49,706 bases of DNA from Spirochaetales bacterium (lineage in GTDB: Bacteria > Spirochaetota > Spirochaetia > SZUA-6 > RPPD01): NCBI GenBank assembly GCA_016934415.1, contig JAFGSW010000045.1, positions 1 to 49,706 of the forward strand, in the 5' to 3' direction. A program made the translations under genes and the position numbers. This document shows positions 1-8,353 of the stretch, piece after piece. Below the pieces are notes generated by a model that saw only the letters and a program-made list of their open reading frames with translations, had not been told where the DNA came from and ran no database searches. Numbering within the stretch: position 1 is the stretch's first letter; every line of letters starts with the position of its first letter.

Positions 1-70
1 GCCGGATCATGTTACGGTCATTCGATGCTTGGGCAGGCACGTCGAGAAAATGTATTTTTTTGATTATTGA

Positions 71-994
71 TCTTCGGAAAGTAAGTTATCGGCTTCTTTT
101 TTCGGCATAGCAGTCCTGATCTTTTCGCCCTTCTCGGCGTACGCCCAGCCCAAAGAGAATACCGAAGCCCTGTTCGGCAAGCAGAAGGATTCGGTATTCC
201 TGGTCAATCAGTCGATTTTTATAGGCTCGAACCAAGTCAGCAATCCCGATCTCTTCTATAAACTCGAAGGAGCCATGGGTCAGAGAGTGCTGAACCAATA
301 CGTCTCGATTGCAAACGGAACGGGTTTCCTGATCAACAAGGACGGGTACCTGATCACCGCGGCCCACGTCGTCGAGTATCTCCCGAACGACAAGAAAGAG
401 GAATACGGTTATTACGTTTTCCTTAATTTTTGCACCAAATACATGCTCTCCGGCAAAATCAGCAACATAGAATTCCGCAAGATCATCGCCGATTACAAAA
501 AACTCCTGCAAACCTCTGAGATCGTCATATCGGTCAAATCGGCCAAAGGGAAGGAATATCGCGCCGTAATCGTCAATCAGGACGACGGACTCGATCTGGC
601 GCTGCTCAAGATTCAGATGGATGAAAAGTTGACTCCTTTCTCGGTGAAAGACAGCTCCGCCCTGAAAGTCGGGGATTCCGTGGTCACGATCGGTTATCCC
701 CTCCAGTTCACCATGGGCGATTTCCTGGAAGATTTCGAACCGACCGTCACCAACGGGATCATTTCAGCTATCAGGAACGACCAATGGGACATCCAGCATA
801 CGGCGGCGATCAACTCGGGTAATTCGGGGGGGCCGCTTCTGGCCCAGGACGGAGGAGTAGTCGGTATAAACGTGGGGACCGTGCGCGGCGCCAATGCTTT
901 GTATTTCGCCACCTCATCCAACAAGTTCATCGAATGGCTCTCCTCATTGGGGAAAAAGAAACTCCTTAACACTGAACAAGGAGACGATCAATGA
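71..994 (+). CDS. HtrA-type (S1C) trypsin-like serine protease, no PDZ domain; start unresolved
   Basis: Secreted or periplasmic serine protease of the trypsin/HtrA fold. Counting from the first in-frame ATG (275), the catalytic triad is visible as His31 in TAAHVV, Asp107 in LDLALL and Ser184 in GNSGGP. The protein stops after the protease domain, so the PDZ domain usual in DegP/HtrA is absent. The frame stays open upstream to the stop at 68-70, and residues encoded at about 86-146 form a convincing signal peptide (basic start, hydrophobic FFGIAVLIF, cleavage after AYA). However, there is no ATG, GTG or TTG between 71 and 275 in this frame. Starting at 275 would remove the signal peptide and part of the first barrel strands, so the listed extent is the open frame. 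One extra T in the T6 run at 97-102 would join it to a TTG at 60 or an ATG at 9. The 3' end overlaps the next gene by 4 bases (ATGA). Confidence 0.85.
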   Translation, partial: SSESKLSASFFGIAVLIFSPFSAYAQPKENTEALFGKQKDSVFLVNQSIFIGSNQVSNPDLFYKLEGAMGQRVLNQYVSIANGTGFLINKDGYLITAAHVVEYLPNDKKEEYGYYVFLNFCTKYMLSGKISNIEFRKIIADYKKLLQTSEIVISVKSAKGKEYRAVIVNQDDGLDLALLKIQMDEKLTPFSVKDSSALKVGDSVVTIGYPLQFTMGDFLEDFEPTVTNGIISAIRNDQWDIQHTAAINSGNSGGPLLAQDGGVVGINVGTVRGANALYFATSSNKFIEWLSSLGKKKLLNTEQGDDQ

Positions 995-1530
995 AAAACG
1001 AACGAAACCCGCTGTTTTTTTTCGGCGCCTGCATTGCTTTTCTCGGATTGATATCAAGCTGCGCGTCTTTCCCGACGCCCAGCTCTTCGGATGACACGTT
1101 GCTCGTCGTCCCATATCTGCACTATGATATCAGGGTTTCCGGCATTCATCCCATGAATTTCTCGTACCGGATCAATCTCCAACACGCGGGAACGGGGAAA
1201 ATTTTCAGCCTCTTCATCGGTTCATCCGATTCCAATGATTATAAATACGTCACTGGATTACCGCCGGGGAAATATACGGTAAAAGAATATCAGCCGATCG
1301 GCTTACTCAGCAATCCGGTGCGGCCTTTCAGGATTCAAAAAACCTTCACGCTTGAAAAAGGCGTATTGAGCGTCATGCCATTGAAAATCATCATCCTTTC
1401 GATCGATTCGGAAGATAAGGAATATATCGGCTTGGTGCAATTCGATTACAAGGAAGTCACTGATAAACAGATCGCGAGAATCATCGACCAACTCCGAGAA
1501 AAAGACGGTTTTCAGCGCTGGCGACATTGA
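991..1530 (+). CDS. putative lipoprotein, unknown function
   Basis: 179-residue protein with a lipoprotein signal: basic N-terminus, hydrophobic stretch and lipobox LISSC with Cys24 as the expected lipidated residue. The mature part is predicted mostly beta. A segment around residues 70-110 (LPPGKYTVKEYQP) resembles the Ig-like, carboxypeptidase-regulatory or SpaA-type folds found in surface proteins, but I do not recognise a specific family. The start ATG overlaps the stop of the protease gene (ATGA), so the two are probably translationally coupled and the lipoprotein may act with the protease at the envelope. That partnership is inferred from position only. Confidence 0.7.
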   Translation: MKNERNPLFFFGACIAFLGLISSCASFPTPSSSDDTLLVVPYLHYDIRVSGIHPMNFSYRINLQHAGTGKIFSLFIGSSDSNDYKYVTGLPPGKYTVKEYQPIGLLSNPVRPFRIQKTFTLEKGVLSVMPLKIIILSIDSEDKEYIGLVQFDYKEVTDKQIARIIDQLREKDGFQRWRH

Positions 1531-1675
1531 TTCTCACCCGCGACAGGCGTGACAATACTACGAAAATAATCCATGTGCCCTCAAAGACTCCGAGCCGCCC
1601 TCTTTGCGGCCTGAAAGAGCCCCAGGATTTTTGCGGGGTGAATAAAGGATCATCCCGCCCGCGGACCGTCAATTC

Positions 1676-1704
1676 TTGACTTCCCGATTCCCGAGGGCTA
1701 TAAT
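1676..1704 (+). promoter_or_regulatory. near-consensus sigma-70 promoter
   Basis: TTGACT at 1676-1681 and TATAAT at 1699-1704 are separated by 17 bases, which is nearly ideal for the housekeeping sigma factor. The only downstream gene before a terminator is the coiled-coil/glycan-binding gene starting at 1749, giving a leader of about 35 bases. It separates that gene transcriptionally from the protease-lipoprotein pair. Confidence 0.85.
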
Positions 1705-1748
1705 TTTCATGAAATCCCGAAAAAACCACGTATGCGAGGATGGACGCC

Positions 1749-3023
1749 ATGACAAAGAATCTTTTTTTACTGTGCATTGCGGCCTTGTTCTGCTCGGCCC
1801 CGATCTATTCACAAACCGTGAAAAATTCCAAGGAGATGAGTGTCCAGGACGCCATATACAAGGCCATCCAACTCGACACCACGATTCAAAGCAAAAAAAC
1901 CGCGCTGGAGAAAGATAAGGACAGGCATTTTAAGAAATTCGATGATGATTTCAACGCCGGGAACAGGAAGCTTAAAAATGAAAAAAAAGGCGAATTCGAG
2001 ACGACCAAAGAGTTTAACGCAAGGATAGAAGACAAACGCGTCAAGCTGGCGACCGAGCTTCAGGATAAAAAGGACGCGTACATGCGGGATGTGTACAACG
2101 AGGCCGTGGAAAAGGACATCGCGAGCATGGAAAACGAGCTTGACGAGCTGACCGGTCAACCCTACAAGGTCTCGGACAGTTATTATAAAATCATCATTGA
2201 CAGGTACAATGCGGACGGAGGCTATTATCCCGTCACCTTCTCCTACTACGTACGGACCGACGTCAACAAGGCGACCGGAAAAAAAACCTACGTCTGGGAC
2301 AAGGAGCCGTTCAAGTGGGAAATAGAGAGGGACAAGGCGAAAGCGATCGCCTCGCAGAAAGACAGCCTCATCCTCGATTGCCGGGCCTCAATCTACAAGG
2401 TGAGCGGCTCTTACGTGTACGACAAGTATGAGATTTCCATCGCCGATCCCGAGACGAAGGACGTCCTGTTCAATTCCGTCTTCTGGCGGAATAAAAAATT
2501 GAGCGATCGACCCTCGATCAGGACACCGAGCGGCGGGTTCGTGGTGCTCTCCATTACCTGCTCGAGCCTCCTCACCGAAAAACGCGACCGGAACATGTAC
2601 CAGCCGGCCAAGGTTTTCGACGGGAAGCCGGACACGGGCTGGGCGGAAAGCGCGCCCGGCTCCGGCAACGGCGAGTGGATCGAGATACGATTCGCCCGGC
2701 CCGTGACCGCGGACAAAATCGTCGTCTCGCCCGGCTGGTTCGACAAGCGCTACTGGATCCTCAACAATCGGATCAAATCGCTGAGCATCGAGCTCGACGA
2801 TTACGGTAAAGAGGCGCGTTTCAAGGACCAGATGATCCCACAGGATGTGAGTCTTTCCGGAGAGAAGACGTTCACCCGCGCCCGGTTCGTCGTCCGCGAC
2901 GTCTACCGTACCGCCAAGGATGACGACACATGCATCGCCGAAATTGAGTTTCTGATCGGAAACAAGAAAATCGATCTGGATTTATCGGCCTGCGCCGACC
3001 AGATGAAAGTGATCCCGGAATAA
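1749..3023 (+). CDS. secreted coiled-coil protein with NADase-type glycan-binding (discoidin-like) C-terminal domain
   Basis: 424-residue exported protein. The N-terminus (MTKNLFLLCIAALF...) is a signal peptide ending near IYSQ. Residues about 30-130 are highly charged and helical, with many K/E/D and a probable coiled coil. The C-terminal about 140 residues match the discoidin-like domain annotated as NADase-type glycan-binding: a start with VFDGKPDTGWAE, a core with EWIEIRFARPVTADKI, and an end with CIAEIEFLIG. Such domains are thought to bind glycans, so a role in envelope or polysaccharide binding is likely but unproven. I chose ATG 1749 over ATG 1740 because GAGGA at 1736-1740 lies 8 bases before it but overlaps the first ATG. 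It is transcribed alone, between the promoter at 1676 and the terminator at 3050. Confidence 0.8.
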   Translation: MTKNLFLLCIAALFCSAPIYSQTVKNSKEMSVQDAIYKAIQLDTTIQSKKTALEKDKDRHFKKFDDDFNAGNRKLKNEKKGEFETTKEFNARIEDKRVKLATELQDKKDAYMRDVYNEAVEKDIASMENELDELTGQPYKVSDSYYKIIIDRYNADGGYYPVTFSYYVRTDVNKATGKKTYVWDKEPFKWEIERDKAKAIASQKDSLILDCRASIYKVSGSYVYDKYEISIADPETKDVLFNSVFWRNKKLSDRPSIRTPSGGFVVLSITCSSLLTEKRDRNMYQPAKVFDGKPDTGWAESAPGSGNGEWIEIRFARPVTADKIVVSPGWFDKRYWILNNRIKSLSIELDDYGKEARFKDQMIPQDVSLSGEKTFTRARFVVRDVYRTAKDDDTCIAEIEFLIGNKKIDLDLSACADQMKVIPE

Positions 3024-3049
3024 CGCCTCGGGAAGCCTTTGTTATTCGG

Positions 3050-3081
3050 CCTCCCGGCGGTCATCGCCGGGGGGTTTTTTT
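3050..3081 (+). terminator. Rho-independent terminator
   Basis: A 10-pair stem, including one G-U pair, has left arm 3050-3059 and right arm 3065-3074, a five-base loop (GTCAT) and a run of seven T at 3075-3081. It sits 26 bases after the stop of the glycan-binding protein gene and ends that transcript. Confidence 0.9.
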
Positions 3082-3155
3082 CACCCCCTTTTTCCCGGCA
3101 ATCGATCGTCGCTTCCCTTGACACCCCCCTCCCTCGCCCGTCAATAATGTCGTCG

Positions 3156-4523
3156 ATGAGCGACAAGACCCCGATAAAGATAAGTTGTGTGGGCGGCGGT
3201 TCACGCCTCTGGGCGGTCAATGTCATCAAAGACCTCGCCCTCTGCCCCTCGCTCGAGGGCGAGCTCTCCCTGTACGACCTCGACCGGAGCTCGGCGGCCG
3301 CCAATGTCGAGCGCGCCGCGATCATTTTCGGCCGGCCCGAGGCCAGGACGAAATTCAGGGTCACGGTCGCCTCTTCCCTCGCGGACTCGCTCGCGGGGAG
3401 CGATTTCGTCATGATCTCGATCCAACCCGGCCCGATCGGGATGATGGCGAGCGACCTGGACGTGCCCCTGCGCTACGGCATCTTTCAGACGGTCGGCGAC
3501 ACGACGGGGCCGGGCGGCCTCGTCCGCGCCCTGCGCACGGTCCCGATCTTCTCGGCGTTCGCCGAAGCCGTCATGGCCAACTGCCCGCGGGCCTGGGTCT
3601 TCAACTACACGAATCCGATGGCCGCCGCCACGGCCGCCCTCCACGCGGCCGCGCCCGGTATCAAGGCTTTCGGCTGCTGCCACGAGGTGCTCGGGATCCG
3701 GAAATTTTTAGCCGAGCTCATGAGGGAACGCTTCGACCTCGACGCCGTCCCGGACCCGGACGAAATCGAGCTCGAGGTGTCCGGAGTCAACCACTTCACC
3801 TTCGCGCTCCACGGCTCCTTCCGCGGGGAGGATCTCTTCCCTTCGCTTCGCGCGCACATGGCGCAGGAAGGATTCTTCGCCGACCGCGGCGCGATCGCCC
3901 GCGAGCGCAAGGCGAAGGGCGAGTATTTCGTGTCCGACAAGCGCATCGTCTTCGATTTCCTTCGCCGCTTCGGCGCGCTCGGCGCGGCCGGCGATCGCCA
4001 CCTCGCCGAATTCGTCCCCTGGTACCTCAAGAGCGAGGAGGAGATTCACCGCTGGGGCATGATCCTCACGCCCTCCTCCTACCGTCTCGCCCGCCTCAAA
4101 ACCCCCCCGCCGGGCGAGGACGAGAGCCTGCGGACGCTCGCGCCCACGGGAGAGATGGCCGTGGAGCGGATCCTCGCCCTCCTGGGAAAAAGAGACATGA
4201 AGGCGAGCGTCAATCTTCCGAACTCGGGCCAGGCCGCGGGGCTTCCCGAAGGTACGGTCGTGGAAACGTTCGCCCGACTCGGCGGGGACGGCGTCTTTCC
4301 GACTGCCGCCGGCCGCTTTCCCCAGGCGCTCTCCCTCCTGGTCTGCCGCATCGCGGACATTCAGGCCATGACATTGAGGGCCGCCGACGAACGCGACAAG
4401 GACCTCGCCTTCCAGGCCCTCCTCTTGGATCCGCTCGTGGCCATTCCCACCGATCGGGCCTATTCCATGTTCACGGAGATGCTCGAGAACACGAAGGAAG
4501 CCCTGCCGGGCTGGAAATTGTAG
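3156..4523 (+). CDS. glycoside hydrolase family 4, probable alpha-galacturonidase (LplD-like)
   Basis: 455-residue cytoplasmic NAD- and divalent-metal-dependent glycosidase of family GH4. It shows the N-terminal Rossmann motif (VGGGSR), the NPM motif and the family histidine in SGVNHF (His213). The active-site signature is Cys175-His176-Glu177-Val178. In GH4 this tetrapeptide sorts substrates: CHSV is typical of alpha-galactosidases, and CHEV has been reported as the hallmark of alpha-galacturonidases such as Bacillus LplD. The predicted role is therefore release of galacturonate from imported pectin fragments. No signal peptide is seen. The frame is open upstream to 3039, but that part crosses the terminator; ATG 3147 and 3156 are the realistic starts. 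A TTGACA at 3118-3123, with a weak -10 (TCAATA) just before ATG 3147, suggests an almost leaderless transcript. A GH10 gene follows. Confidence 0.88.
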   Translation: MSDKTPIKISCVGGGSRLWAVNVIKDLALCPSLEGELSLYDLDRSSAAANVERAAIIFGRPEARTKFRVTVASSLADSLAGSDFVMISIQPGPIGMMASDLDVPLRYGIFQTVGDTTGPGGLVRALRTVPIFSAFAEAVMANCPRAWVFNYTNPMAAATAALHAAAPGIKAFGCCHEVLGIRKFLAELMRERFDLDAVPDPDEIELEVSGVNHFTFALHGSFRGEDLFPSLRAHMAQEGFFADRGAIARERKAKGEYFVSDKRIVFDFLRRFGALGAAGDRHLAEFVPWYLKSEEEIHRWGMILTPSSYRLARLKTPPPGEDESLRTLAPTGEMAVERILALLGKRDMKASVNLPNSGQAAGLPEGTVVETFARLGGDGVFPTAAGRFPQALSLLVCRIADIQAMTLRAADERDKDLAFQALLLDPLVAIPTDRAYSMFTEMLENTKEALPGWKL

Positions 4524-4737
4524 CGGAAGCACGGCCTTTTATCTCGGGGTCGTTGCTTCATTTTATAAACGCCGCGTGGATCTTCGGTGTTCACTCGCTC
4601 GCCTTGATGCCCCGCGGGGAAAAACGAAAATAGTGACGAGACGGCGAAAATAGAGTACACTATTGTACAATACACCGGTGCGGTCGCGCACATCCGATCC
4701 CAAACCGGTATTCCTGGGCAGTGCAAGGAGACCGCAC

Positions 4738-5997
4738 ATGCAGTCATCGCCGCTTACGGGCGTAAACCAAAGAATTAAACAACACCGCTTCGCAGACGTC
4801 ACCCTCCACCTGACGCGGCCGGACGGGCGGCCTTTGAGTGGCGCCGAGGTGGCGGTCGAACAGACCGCGCATTCTTTTCTTTTCGGGCTGGCGGGCGGCA
4901 TCGTCCTCTCTCCCATTGCGCGCCTGCTCGGCTGGACCGACGAGCAGGTCGAGGTATGCAAGGAGCGGATCACGGAATTCGCCAACTTCATCACCCTTCC
5001 CTTCTACTGGGGGCGGTTCGAGCCCGAGGAAGGCGCGCCGCGCACCGAATTCCTGCGCGAAACGGCCGCCTGGTTCCGCGCTCACGGAATCACGCCCAAG
5101 GGGCACACGCTCTGCTGGCACACCGCCTGCGTCGACTGGCTCATGAAGTACCCCAATGACGAAATTCTGAAAAAGCAGCGCGCCCGAGTCCGGCGCGAGG
5201 TGGCCGGATTCGCGGGCCTCGTCGACGTCTGGGACGTCGTGAACGAAGCGGTCATCATGCCGCGCTACGACAAATACGACAACGCGATCACCCGCATCGC
5301 GAAGGAATACGGCGTCAACGAATTGGTCGAGATGCTCTTCCGAGACGCGCGCTCGGCCAATCCGCGGGCAACGCTCGTCCTGAACGATTTCATTCTCAGC
5401 CGGGAATACGAGGACTTGGTGGACACACTCCTCAAGCGCCGTACGCCCATCGACGCCGTCGGCCTGCAGACCCACCAGCACCAGGGCTACCGCGGGGCCG
5501 AGACGATCTGGGATTACGCCGAAAGGTTCGGGCGCTTCGGCCTTCCGCTTCACTTCACTGAAAACAACATCGTCTCCGGAGAGCTCATGCCCGCGGACAT
5601 CGTGGATCTGAACGATTACAAGCGCCCCGACTGGCCCTCCACTCCGGAAGGCGAGGAACGCCAGTGCGAGGAGGGGGTGGAGTTCTACTCGCTCCTCTAC
5701 TCCCACCCGGCCGTGGAAGCCATCAGTTGGTGGGATCTGGCGGATGGCGGCTGGCTCAATTCACCGGCCGGAATCCTGCGCCGAGACCTGAGTCCCAAGC
5801 CGGTGTTCCTTGCCCTGAAAAAACTCATCAGGGGCGAGTGGTGGACCGGCCGACGTGAGCTGAAGACCGGCGCCCAAGGCGGGGTCCGGCTCGAGGGGGC
5901 GGCGCTGGGAACGTACCTCCTTGCGGCGGGCGGCGCAAAGGCCGAGTTCCGCGTCGAGAAGAACGTTCCATCCGTCGACGTCACATTGCAGGAATAA
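4738..5997 (+). CDS. endo-1,4-beta-xylanase, GH10, intracellular
   Basis: 419-residue GH10 enzyme, a retaining TIM-barrel xylanase. The acid/base is Glu170 in WDVVNEAV and the nucleophile is Glu275 in HFTENNI; the conserved LCWH and SWWDL stretches are also present. There is no signal peptide, so it should act on xylo-oligosaccharides brought into the cell rather than on polymeric xylan. About 30 residues before the barrel (ADVTLHLTRPDGRPLSG) look like a short beta module often seen in intracellular GH10 proteins. ATG 4738 has AAGGAG 7 bases upstream; a longer TTG-initiated frame from 4663 lacks such a site. The palindrome TTGTACAA at 4663-4670 lies in the leader and could be an operator, but evidence is thin. 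The neighbouring GH4 gene suggests joint induction by plant cell-wall sugars. Confidence 0.93.
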   Translation: MQSSPLTGVNQRIKQHRFADVTLHLTRPDGRPLSGAEVAVEQTAHSFLFGLAGGIVLSPIARLLGWTDEQVEVCKERITEFANFITLPFYWGRFEPEEGAPRTEFLRETAAWFRAHGITPKGHTLCWHTACVDWLMKYPNDEILKKQRARVRREVAGFAGLVDVWDVVNEAVIMPRYDKYDNAITRIAKEYGVNELVEMLFRDARSANPRATLVLNDFILSREYEDLVDTLLKRRTPIDAVGLQTHQHQGYRGAETIWDYAERFGRFGLPLHFTENNIVSGELMPADIVDLNDYKRPDWPSTPEGEERQCEEGVEFYSLLYSHPAVEAISWWDLADGGWLNSPAGILRRDLSPKPVFLALKKLIRGEWWTGRRELKTGAQGGVRLEGAALGTYLLAAGGAKAEFRVEKNVPSVDVTLQE

Positions 5998-6104
5998 CGA
6001 GCGGCGAATTCTTTTTCACAATAATAAAAAAAATCGCGAACGGCAGGGTGACCTACAAGGCGCTTTACCGGGCCGCCGCTCCGGCGTCACCCCCCGACCC
6101 GCGA

Positions 6105-6134
6105 TTGACATCATACATTTTATATTAATATAAT
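6105..6134 (+). promoter_or_regulatory. consensus sigma-70 promoter of the VTC/CotH locus
   Basis: A perfect TTGACA at 6105-6110 and a perfect TATAAT at 6129-6134 are separated by 18 bases in an AT-rich patch. It is the best-matching promoter in the window and starts the gene series from the polyphosphate polymerase at 6183 onward. Such a strong core promoter suggests constitutive expression or control by a repressor not visible here. Confidence 0.88.
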
Positions 6135-6182
6135 TTTACCGCTTCGCTGGTTATTCATGATTTTTATAAGCGGGCACCCAAA

Positions 6183-6866
6183 ATGGAAAACAATTTCCGG
6201 CACGAATTGAAATACATCATCGACATCCACGATTTTCATTATCTGAAATCTCGCCTGGCCGGCGCGCTGTACAAGGACCCGTTCGCCGGAGAAGACAACC
6301 GCTACCATGTCCGCAGCCTGTATTTCGACGATGTGGACGACACCTGTCTGCACGACAAACTGGACGGTGTGGAGAACAGGGATAAATTCCGGATCAGGAT
6401 TTACAATAAAGGCCGACGGGTCATCAAATTCGAAAAAAAGGAAAAATACAATGACTGCGTCCGGAAACGGAGCATGACAATCACGTACCGGGAATGTCTG
6501 GATATTCTGAACAGCGACGTCTCGTGTTTATCCGCGGCGGGCGAGGGGTTGCGGCGCGAGGTGTACCTGGCGTTCCGGACAAGACTCCTGCGGCCCGTCA
6601 TTCTGGTCGATTACATGAGGGAAGCGTACGTCTATCCGCCGCTCAATGTCCGCGTCACTTTTGATATGGACATGGCGGCGTGCGCCGGATCGCCGGACCT
6701 CTTCAACGAGCGGCTGCCGACCGTGAACGTGCTGTCGAGGCCGGCTCTCATTCTGGAAATCAAGTACCGCTCGTTTATTCCGGATTTTATCGTTTCCCTC
6801 CTGCAGGGTGCACATACGACAAAACAGGCTCTTTCCAAGTACCTGATGTGCCGGGAAACGGCCTGA
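6183..6866 (+). CDS. polyphosphate polymerase, VTC domain
   Basis: 227-residue protein covering one VTC catalytic domain. In eukaryotic Vtc4 this tunnel-shaped fold polymerises phosphate from ATP into polyphosphate. The typical pattern is present: RHELKYII at the start, RSLYFDDVDD near residue 45, then the basic tunnel strands KFRIRIY and IKFEKKEK, and late LEIKYRS with the metal-binding glutamate. There is no signal peptide or membrane segment, so the active site is cytoplasmic and membrane coupling must come from a partner, most likely the DUF4956 protein encoded 14 bases downstream. Bacterial VTC, DUF4956 and CotH genes are commonly neighbours; the function of this set is not established as far as I know. 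The leader lacks a strong ribosome binding site. Confidence 0.9.
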   Translation: MENNFRHELKYIIDIHDFHYLKSRLAGALYKDPFAGEDNRYHVRSLYFDDVDDTCLHDKLDGVENRDKFRIRIYNKGRRVIKFEKKEKYNDCVRKRSMTITYRECLDILNSDVSCLSAAGEGLRREVYLAFRTRLLRPVILVDYMREAYVYPPLNVRVTFDMDMAACAGSPDLFNERLPTVNVLSRPALILEIKYRSFIPDFIVSLLQGAHTTKQALSKYLMCRETA

Positions 6867-6880
6867 AAAGGATGATGGAA

Positions 6881-7588
6881 ATGGATAAAACTCTTACGTT
6901 CAAGGACATCTTCAGGAAAGGCTTCTGGGAGAATTTCAATCTTTCCGCCGGTGGAGAACTCACCTTTTTGCGCGTTCTCCTTACACTGGGCTTAACTATT
7001 GTCATTGGCTTTATTATTTATATCGTCTACAGAATCACCTATCGAGACGTATTATACAGCCGCCGGTTCAATGTCTCCCTGCTGGTGATCTCCCTGGTGA
7101 GCTCCCTCGTCATCATGGTGATCAGCTCGAACCTTCTTCTGTCGCTCGGCATGGTGGGGGCTTTGAGCATCGTCCGTTTCCGCACCGCCGTCAAAGACCC
7201 CTTCGACACCGTCTTCATGTTCTGGGCCATCTCGGCCGGGATCGCCATGGGCGCCGGCGTCGCCAACGTCGATTTCTACTGGGTGGGATTCATAGGCTCA
7301 ATCATCATCGGCGGCATCATCATATTGATGAGTCACTTGCGGATAAAGAACGGCGGCGCCTATCTGCTCGTGCTGCGCTACGCAAGCCAAGCCGAGGGAC
7401 GCGTCCGGAAGGCGATCGCCGCCCTGCCGCGCTGCCGCCTGAAGGCTAAAACGGAGACGGGGGAAGGTGTGGAAATGACCCTGGAAATAAGGCTCAAAGA
7501 CACGGGCGGCATCACCAGGGATTTCATGGACATCAAGGGAGTCAGGGACGTTTCCCTCGTTACGCAAAACGAACAATTTCGGTTTTAG
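6881..7588 (+). CDS. DUF4956 family integral membrane protein
   Basis: 235-residue membrane protein of the DUF4956 family. Four to five hydrophobic segments cover residues about 25-150: LRVLLTLGLTIVIGFIIY, VSLLVISLVSSLVIMVI, LSLGMVGALSIVRFR, FMFWAISAGIAMGAG and VGFIGSIIIGGIIILM. They are followed by a soluble C-terminal domain of about 75 residues. The family-typical VGALSIVRFRTAVKDP is intact. DUF4956 proteins regularly sit beside VTC-domain polymerases, and I infer a role as membrane anchor or conduit for the polymer. Three in-frame ATGs are possible (6872, 6875, 6881); AAGGA at 6868-6872 is best spaced for 6881. Confidence 0.85.
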   Translation: MDKTLTFKDIFRKGFWENFNLSAGGELTFLRVLLTLGLTIVIGFIIYIVYRITYRDVLYSRRFNVSLLVISLVSSLVIMVISSNLLLSLGMVGALSIVRFRTAVKDPFDTVFMFWAISAGIAMGAGVANVDFYWVGFIGSIIIGGIIILMSHLRIKNGGAYLLVLRYASQAEGRVRKAIAALPRCRLKAKTETGEGVEMTLEIRLKDTGGITRDFMDIKGVRDVSLVTQNEQFRF

Positions 7589-7612
7589 GTTGCCGAACTC
7601 AAGGAGAACCCG

Positions 7613-8353
7613 ATGAGACGCTTTTCTTTCGTTTTAATGATACTCACGCAATCCACCCTTCTCTTCGGCCAGAACGCGCCCGTCATTCTCAATGAATACA
7701 ATGCGGTGAACGACGAAGGGTACCTGCACGGCGGCGACAAGCTCAAGGATAACGACGGAGGAGCCGCCTCCGACTCTTTTTTCGGCCGGGTGAAGGCGAA
7801 CGGCGGGGACTGGTTCGAGCTCGTGGTGACGCACGACCACCTCGACATGCGCCGGTGGGCGCTGGAATACTCCTGGTTCGACGAATCCAAGAACCGAAAC
7901 ATGGTAAAGGCCATCCGGCTGACTGATCACCACCTCTGGTCCGACCTGCGGGCCGGCACCATCATCACCGTGGCGGAGGACGTTCCGGAAGACGTCGGCT
8001 ACGATCCCGCCAGGGGAGATTGGTGGATCAATGTACGGGCGAATAAAAAACTGGGACGCGGCACATACATCGAGCGAGTCAATTTCAAGGTCAACGCGAA
8101 CAACTGGCGGCTCGCCATCAAGGACTCGTCGGGCGCCGTGCGTTTCGGTCCGGCCGGAGAGGGAATTTCCCCGAACAACGGGATCAATTCCCGGGAAGTG
8201 TTCCGGTTGGAGGCCGATCCTGCGGCGGCCGTCCCGGCGAACAGCCAGTATTACAGCCACGGACGGGATTCGAGCACCTTCGGCGCGCCCAACCGCTGGA
8301 AAACCGGCGTTCAGGATTTCAGCGCGCTGCGAAAAAAAGTCAACAATGAATGA
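7613..8353 (+). CDS. secreted lamin-tail-domain (LTD)-like protein
   Basis: 246-residue exported protein. The signal peptide (MRRFSFVLMILTQSTLLFG) is followed by PVILNEYNAV, the usual opening of bacterial lamin-tail domains, and GGDWFELVVTHDHLDMRRW matches the conserved 'D-W-[IF]-E-L-N' region of that beta-sandwich. A tail near SSTFGAPNRW also fits. LTDs in bacterial surface proteins often occur with CotH kinases and nucleases and probably mediate binding at the cell surface. AAGGAG lies 7 bases before the ATG, 24 bases after the DUF4956 gene, so it belongs to the same transcript. The last 8 bases overlap the next gene. Confidence 0.75.
   Translation: MRRFSFVLMILTQSTLLFGQNAPVILNEYNAVNDEGYLHGGDKLKDNDGGAASDSFFGRVKANGGDWFELVVTHDHLDMRRWALEYSWFDESKNRNMVKAIRLTDHHLWSDLRAGTIITVAEDVPEDVGYDPARGDWWINVRANKKLGRGTYIERVNFKVNANNWRLAIKDSSGAVRFGPAGEGISPNNGINSREVFRLEADPAAAVPANSQYYSHGRDSSTFGAPNRWKTGVQDFSALRKKVNNE

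Noticed and set aside
3185..4633. 482-residue open frame overlapping the GH4 gene in another frame
   Set aside because: It is an Arg/Pro/Gly-rich shadow of a high-GC gene with no family match; GH4 motifs fix the true frame.
4663..4670. TTGTACAA palindrome as a definite operator of the xylanase gene
   Set aside because: Eight-base palindromes are common and no promoter boxes can be placed next to it with confidence.
6046..6092. GGGTGAC...GTCACCC inverted repeat after the xylanase gene as a terminator
   Set aside because: The loop is over 30 bases and there is no T-run; it is not convincing as a terminator.
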